A DNA stretch of 10,038 bases from an uncultured Bacilli bacterium (GTDB lineage Bacteria; Bacillota_I; Bacilli_A; RF39; UBA660): contig CANRAX010000043.1 of NCBI GenBank assembly GCA_947628635.1, forward strand, positions 1-10,038, in the 5' to 3' direction. The translations under genes were made by a program, and so were the position numbers. The notes below the pieces were generated by a model that did not search any database, had not been told where the DNA came from, and saw nothing but the letters and a program-made list of their open reading frames with translations. Positions 7,155 to 10,038 of this stretch are shown piece after piece; position 1 is the first letter of the stretch; the number at the start of each line of letters is the position of its first letter.

Positions 7155-7183
7155 ATTCTATCATAACTTTGAACATTTTAAAA
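7155..7183 (-). promoter_or_regulatory. Promoter of the radical SAM gene
   Basis: On the minus strand, TTTTAA (7178-7183), a 17-base spacer and TAGAAT (7155-7160), with TG one base before the -10 (extended -10). It is the core of repeat copy B and is matched base for base in spacing by copy A. Confidence 0.55.
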
Positions 7184-7223
7184 CTCAAATTTCAAAAGTT
7201 CAAGATTGGTACAAATGTAAGCT
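7155..7223 (-). repeat. Promoter-bearing repeat element, copy B
   Basis: This stretch between the GNAT stop codon and the radical SAM gene aligns without gaps over about 57 bases with copy A at 9832-9888. I count about 43 identities by hand, including the unbroken 13-base block CATTTTAAAACTC (7174-7186). A further shared AGCT end follows after a short gap. It contains an inverted repeat TTGAAC (7169-7174) / GTTCAA (7198-7203) around the -35. Confidence 0.6.
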
Positions 7224-7675
7224 CATTTATAACTTTTATCAAATTGCATAAAATATCTATTTTCAGTTGTTTTCTTTATTATAAATCCCAATTTTTTGTA
7301 AAAATTCAAAGCAGGAATATTTTCTTTATAAACCCATAAATAGACTTTAAAATTATTGTTTAATATATTATTTAATATATTTGTACCTATTCCTTTTCCT
7401 CTATAATTTTCATCTAAATATATTTCAGCTAGCAAAACACCATCTTCATATTTTTCTAATAATAAACACCCAACTTTTTTATCATTGATTAAAATAATCT
7501 TATACTCATTAATTTGCTTAGGAATAGTAGATTGGACATAAATAATTATTTTTTCTTTTTCTTCTTCAGGTAAGTCCTTAGCATAATCTAAAATACTTGC
7601 TAATTTATAGGATATCAATAATTCTATATCATTCTTAGTTGCGCATTCTAGTTCATAGACTTTAAATTTTTTCAT
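7223..7675 (-). CDS. GNAT-family N-acetyltransferase
   Basis: A 150-residue acetyl-CoA-dependent acetyltransferase with one GNAT fold. Motif A is clear: 'LLAEIYLDENYRGKGIGTNI' (81-100), with the acetyl-CoA pyrophosphate loop RGKGIG at 92-97. Motif B is N119-IPALNFYKKLGF, also typical. The substrate cannot be read from sequence; amino groups of small molecules, antibiotics or proteins are all possible. I place the start at ATG 7675, not ATG 7693, because the only good -10 nearby (TATAAT, 7696-7701) would begin transcription downstream of 7693. The ribosome binding site (AAGAGA) is weak. The stop codon abuts repeat copy B and the radical SAM gene follows. Confidence 0.85.
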   Translation of the reverse strand: MKKFKVYELECATKNDIELLISYKLASILDYAKDLPEEEKEKIIIYVQSTIPKQINEYKIILINDKKVGCLLLEKYEDGVLLAEIYLDENYRGKGIGTNILNNILNNNFKVYLWVYKENIPALNFYKKLGFIIKKTTENRYFMQFDKSYK

Positions 7676-7695
7676 AATTTCTCTTTTCTTCATTA

Positions 7696-7701
7696 ATTAT
7701 A
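7696..7701 (-). promoter_or_regulatory. Likely -10 box of the GNAT gene
   Basis: A perfect TATAAT on the minus strand, 21 bases before ATG 7675. No convincing -35 at 16-18 bases. It is used here mainly to decide the start codon. Confidence 0.35.
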
Positions 7702-7832
7702 TTATTTATTTTACAAAACATTTAACACTCTAGATATTTTACAAATTCATTAAAATAACCTAAAAAAGTTTGTTTTTTACATTAAAATAGAAAAAAGTCA
7801 AAAAATTTACCAATAATATGAAAATAACGTAA

Positions 7833-8564
7833 TTATCTAAAATTTTCTTGTTTTCTATATAATTTGACTCTCATAAATTCTTCCTGAGATAAACAATAGT
7901 TTTCTATAAATCCATTTGCAGAGTGAGTTTTTACATAATCATCAATAGGTAAATTGTCTATTGTATCAATTTTATGAAAATAAGGATATATCTTTTTATA
8001 TTTCTTTTCATATTTTTCTTGCAATTCTTTAATGACATCAAGTTGTGAGTGATGTATTAATTGTGTTTTAAACCATTTTTGCAATTCAATATATTTTTTA
8101 TAATATTCCTGTTCAGTATATTCAGAAATAGGAAGATATAATGCTAAATGTTCAGCTTCAAATTCTTGGCACTTATCTTTATCAACATGAAAGCATTTTT
8201 TTGTTTCTAAATCCATATACAATCTAAAAGTAGTATTTGGATCTCTTTCATATGTCATATATTCATCATTTTGTTCTCTAGAATCATTTTTAATATAACT
8301 TCCCATAAAAATCATAATATGATTACTATTAACATCTTCTTCTACAAATACCTCAGAAGCTTTTTGATAAGCCATCATAATCATTACTTCCTCAGATAGC
8401 CCTATATAATCTTTATCTACTAATTCTGTAAGTTCTAAAAATCTTTTTACTTTTTCATTCTCTGCTAATTCTATTAATTCATTTCTATAAGATATTAAGT
8501 TTTCCTTTTCTTTTTTTATTCTATTATATTCTTCTCTTACTTCTTTCAATGTAGATTTTTTCAT
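7833..8564 (-). CDS. Uncharacterised protein with N-terminal coiled coil
   Basis: A 243-residue soluble protein that I cannot assign to a named family. Residues 1-45 are lysine/glutamate-rich with a probable coiled coil. The middle (about 80-145) looks like a beta-rich core with 'NHIMIFMGSYIKND', a strand TTFRLYMDLET, and a Lys-Cys-x-x-Phe-Glu segment (KCQEFE, 131-136). A second charged helical region follows (150-190). This layout resembles conserved hypothetical proteins of gut Firmicutes with a 'nnI.vymGsY' core, from memory only. It has a strong AGGGAGG site nine bases before the ATG and its own extended -10 promoter. No signal peptide, membrane segment or catalytic motif was seen. Confidence 0.75.
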   Translation of the reverse strand: MKKSTLKEVREEYNRIKKEKENLISYRNELIELAENEKVKRFLELTELVDKDYIGLSEEVMIMMAYQKASEVFVEEDVNSNHIMIFMGSYIKNDSREQNDEYMTYERDPNTTFRLYMDLETKKCFHVDKDKCQEFEAEHLALYLPISEYTEQEYYKKYIELQKWFKTQLIHHSQLDVIKELQEKYEKKYKKIYPYFHKIDTIDNLPIDDYVKTHSANGFIENYCLSQEEFMRVKLYRKQENFR

Positions 8565-8588
8565 AAAATGATAACCTCCCTAATAACA

Positions 8589-8597
8589 ATTATATCA
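8589..8597 (-). promoter_or_regulatory. Extended -10 promoter of the 243-residue protein gene
   Basis: TGATATAAT on the minus strand (-10 at 8589-8594 with TG one base upstream), about 25 bases before the ATG. The -35 region (CTTCTT-like) is poor, as is common with extended -10 promoters. Confidence 0.5.
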
Positions 8598-8640
8598 CAG
8601 TAAAATTCTAAAGAAGGATTTTTAGATTAAAAGAAATTTA

Positions 8641-8674
8641 TTTACAAATAAATACTTGAGTTTATTGTCAAGTA
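8641..8674 (-). terminator. Terminator of the transglutaminase-like gene
   Basis: A perfect seven-base stem TACTTGA/TCAAGTA (8653-8659 with 8668-8674) has an eight-base loop and is followed on the minus strand by TTTATTTG. It lies 25 bases after the stop codon. A second AT-only inverted repeat (8636-8653) adjoins it. Confidence 0.55.
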
Positions 8675-8698
8675 AAATTCAAGCATATTGCCGATGTA

Positions 8699-9403
8699 TC
8701 AAAAATCTCCACAATAGTAGTGAACTTTTAATTGTTTTACTTTTCCTTTTTCTAATTCCATTTTATAACCAGCACTATTTCTATATAATGGAGCATTTAC
8801 ATTCTCTGTCGAGTAAACTGTGACTTCTCCTTTTTTATCTTCTTGATAGCTATCATAAGATGGTCCCATAATTTTTTTTATCAGTGAATCAATATGCTCA
8901 TCCAATTCTGAATTTTCTTCTTTTTTAGGTGTGGTAACTTGTCTAATTAATTCTTCCTTTACTCTTCTAGCACTCACTCTTCCCTTTACATCAACTTCAA
9001 ATATCTTCGAATAATCATTTTTCTTACATAAAAGACTTAAGCATGGATCTAAGACATATTCATTTCCATTGAATATAAAGCATATCCATGAATGATAATA
9101 CTTTGGTGTTTTTTCATCTAATTTTAAAATTCCTCTTTCAATATAATCATTATCATTCATAAACACTATCGCTGACTCTGTTGTTTCCCAACACCATCCT
9201 TCAAGTTCACCTGAGACCATCAAATCAAATAAACTTCCTTCACAATCACCTAAAATTTTGATACGTAAACCACTTAATTTAATAATTAAGTATTTCAAAA
9301 CTTCTCTATCAACACCCTTATAGTGTAATATAGTAAATTTCTCTTTTTTAGTTAAGTCTTTTTTTGAAATAGCTTTTTCTAATATTTCATTTGTTTCAAA
9401 CAT
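8699..9403 (-). CDS. Probable transglutaminase-like (papain-fold) protein
   Basis: A 234-residue soluble protein not assignable to a named family. It shows an ordered Cys-His-Asp set with transglutaminase-like spacing: Cys71 in EGWCWETTESA at the start of a helix, His104 in YYHSWICF on a strand, and Asp119 in EYVLDPCLSL on the next strand, preceded by a turn (FNGNE). Transglutaminase-like cysteine proteases and arylamine N-acetyltransferases use this order. Residues 1-60 are mostly helical; about 145-190 is a charged helical linker; the C-terminus (195-234) is beta-rich and ends in HYYCGDF. No signal peptide, so it is probably cytoplasmic. The start at 9403 is chosen because AAAGGAG lies just upstream; an earlier ATG at 9442 lies within the promoter. 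Function and triad use are inference. Confidence 0.7.
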   Translation of the reverse strand: MFETNEILEKAISKKDLTKKEKFTILHYKGVDREVLKYLIIKLSGLRIKILGDCEGSLFDLMVSGELEGWCWETTESAIVFMNDNDYIERGILKLDEKTPKYYHSWICFIFNGNEYVLDPCLSLLCKKNDYSKIFEVDVKGRVSARRVKEELIRQVTTPKKEENSELDEHIDSLIKKIMGPSYDSYQEDKKGEVTVYSTENVNAPLYRNSAGYKMELEKGKVKQLKVHYYCGDF

Positions 9404-9432
9404 TTTATAACACTCCTTTGAAATTGTTTTAT

Positions 9433-9441
9433 ATAATACCA
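9433..9441 (-). promoter_or_regulatory. Extended -10 promoter of the transglutaminase-like gene
   Basis: TGGTATTAT on the minus strand (-10 at 9433-9438), about 30 bases before ATG 9403. It closely resembles the TGGTATAAT element before the NlpC/P60 gene. The -35 is weak. Confidence 0.5.
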
Positions 9442-9647
9442 TAAAAAATGTTATTAATTCTAAATGTTAAAAATTTGAAAATTGATACTTTTTTAATGCT
9501 AGACTTTTAAATATTTAGAGTTTGATAAATTATATTTATATCTGCTTTATAAAGTATAAAAAAGATATTTTTGTAAATTGCTCAAATAAAAACATAAATG
9601 GTGCCCTAAAAAAGAAACAATGCAATCAGCTAGTATCTAAAGTAATT

Positions 9648-9812
9648 TCAGTTCTTTTGCATTTTATTAATAATATCCAGATTTGTATTTTTGAGATATG
9701 CAAGTCTTTTTGGAATTCCAAGTTGTAAAGCAGCCATTACCATTACATCATTTTCATTACAGAATATTACTAATTTCAATATGTAAGTGTGTTTTCTAAA
9801 TTGACAAATATA
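9648..9812 (-). pseudogene. Peptide-deformylase-like remnant
   Basis: A 54-codon open stretch between stops. Residues about 24-50 read 'MVMAALQLGIPKR', LAYLKNTNLDIINK. This matches motif 1 of peptide deformylases (G-[LMI]-A-A-x-Q-[ILV]-G, here with Met and Val at the first positions) and the following strand. The other two deformylase motifs (EGCLS and HExDH) are not found downstream in any frame, so at most the N-terminal half survives. Upstream, the alternative frame VNLENTLTY might be the lost preceding helix, suggesting a frameshift. Intact deformylases remove the formyl group from new proteins; this fragment cannot do so. Repeat copy A, with a promoter, lies immediately upstream. The assignment rests on one motif. 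Confidence 0.45.
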
Positions 9813-9831
9813 TCAATTTCAACCTATAAAA

Positions 9832-9860
9832 ATTATATCATGAACTTGACCATTTTAAAA
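9832..9860 (-). promoter_or_regulatory. Promoter in repeat copy A
   Basis: On the minus strand, TTTTAA (9855-9860), a 17-base spacer and a perfect TATAAT (9832-9837), with TG one base before the -10. It points into the deformylase-like remnant. Confidence 0.55.
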
Positions 9861-9904
9861 CTCGAACCATAAAAGTCCGAGTTTAGTATCCATTTGGTAA
9901 AGCT
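9832..9904 (-). repeat. Promoter-bearing repeat element, copy A
   Basis: The partner of copy B at 7155-7223, same orientation, about 75 % identical over an ungapped 57 bases by hand count, sharing CATTTTAAAACTC (9851-9863). Copy A also has a perfect seven-base stem AAACTCG/CGAGTTT (9858-9864 with 9878-9884). In copy B the same positions can still pair as RNA except for one mismatch, using two G-U wobbles. Confidence 0.6.
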
Positions 9905-9947
9905 GACTAATCTAAAAACAAACTATTATGTTTTTAGTTATGGCTTT
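9899..9947. repeat. Imperfect inverted repeat
   Basis: A perfect eight-base inner stem CTAAAAAC/GTTTTTAG (9912-9919 with 9930-9937) is extended by an outer AAAGC/GCTTT (9899-9903 with 9943-9947) across unequal bulges. It lies 24 bases beyond the stop of the toxin-like gene on the minus strand and may be its terminator, although no T run follows on that strand. On the plus strand it ends in five T's. Confidence 0.4.
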
Positions 9948-9970
9948 TTAATTGTTATACCACTAAATAA

Positions 9971-10038
9971 CTAAATTTTATCATAATGAGTCCACATTCT
10001 AATAATATGAATTTCTTTTTTTTCTTCATCTACTTCAT
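9971..10038 (-). CDS. C-terminus of a probable RelE/ParE-type toxin (partial)
   Basis: Only the last 22 residues are inside the window; the gene continues past the right edge. The end reads EVDEEKKEIHIIRMWTHYDKI. An acidic 'DEE.k.I.I.RiW.H' strand is a common ending in RelE/ParE-family toxins, whose last beta strand carries basic and aromatic residues; in this family the toxin cuts mRNA at the ribosome or poisons gyrase. With so little sequence this is a suggestion, and the partner antitoxin, if any, lies outside. The stop is TAG. Confidence 0.45.
   Translation of the reverse strand, partial: EVDEEKKEIHIIRMWTHYDKI

Larger units (their letters stand above)
9443..9970. other. Gene-poor stretch with decayed sequence
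   Basis: About 530 bases without an intact gene. It holds a peptide-deformylase-like remnant (9648-9812), repeat copy A with a promoter (9832-9904) and an imperfect hairpin (9899-9947). In 9443-9647 I see only AT-rich sequence with many stops on both strands and no convincing continuation of the deformylase. Confidence 0.6.

Noticed and set aside
7700..7740. Partial resemblance of the GNAT upstream region to the promoter repeat
   Set aside because: It shares only GAG, TTAAA and TG fragments, and the distance to TATAAT is three bases longer; likely chance.
7724..7785. Short minus-strand peptide ending GYFNEFVKYLEC as a gene remnant
   Set aside because: It is only about 20 codons long between stops, without a motif; not enough to support a pseudogene.
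6272..9403. A RiPP or defence operon made of radical SAM, GNAT, the 243-residue protein and the transglutaminase-like protein
   Set aside because: No precursor peptide, transporter or known defence domain is visible, and promoters, terminators and gaps split the genes into separate units. Co-location alone does not support a system.
9499..9530. Possible third, inverted copy of the promoter repeat
   Set aside because: GACTTTTA and GAGTTT occur in the right order, but the spacing differs and no -10 follows at the matching distance. In this base composition the match is too weak.
9522..9728. Plus-strand open reading frame of 68 codons
   Set aside because: It lies opposite the deformylase-like remnant, has no ribosome binding site and no recognisable domain. 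The minus strand carries the motif-bearing sequence.

Overview
The window is AT-rich DNA (roughly 25-30 % GC by eye) with strong AGGAGG-type ribosome binding sites, TATAAT-type promoters and the standard genetic code (TGG for Trp, TGA used as a stop). The gene content points to a low-GC, spore-forming member of the Bacillota, perhaps a gut Erysipelotrichia/RF39-like or clostridial lineage. The lineage is inference; the spore-related genes are the firmest clue. No rRNA, tRNA, CRISPR array or intact insertion sequence is visible.

Left part (1-5400, all minus strand), read in the direction of transcription: a two-gene spore-coat-like operon (CotF-family protein and a small partner), a membrane-anchored Ig-like/NlpC-P60 cell-wall hydrolase, a DUF378 membrane protein, the overlapping pair cdaA-cdaR (c-di-AMP synthase and its YbbR regulator), and a GerS/YdcC-like lipoprotein. 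Each unit ends in a recognisable hairpin terminator, so these are short independent units rather than one long operon. The theme is envelope, c-di-AMP and sporulation. The usual third gene of the cda operon, glmM, is absent here.

Middle (5500-6200): a plus-strand DUF421 (YetF-like) membrane protein with a possible forespore-type promoter. It ends at a hairpin that can serve both strands.

Right part (6270-10038, minus strand again) is more accessory in character: a radical SAM enzyme without auxiliary-cluster cysteines, a GNAT acetyltransferase, an uncharacterised 243-residue protein, a protein with a probable transglutaminase-like Cys-His-Asp triad, a peptide-deformylase-like remnant, and the cut-off C-terminus of a probable RelE/ParE-type toxin at the window edge. 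An approximately 70-bp promoter-bearing element occurs twice, once before the radical SAM gene and once before the deformylase remnant. It is the most distinctive structure not explained by the genes. I see no proof that the right-hand genes form one system.

Several starts were moved downstream to the codon with a proper ribosome binding site (DUF378, DUF421, radical SAM, GNAT, transglutaminase-like protein).
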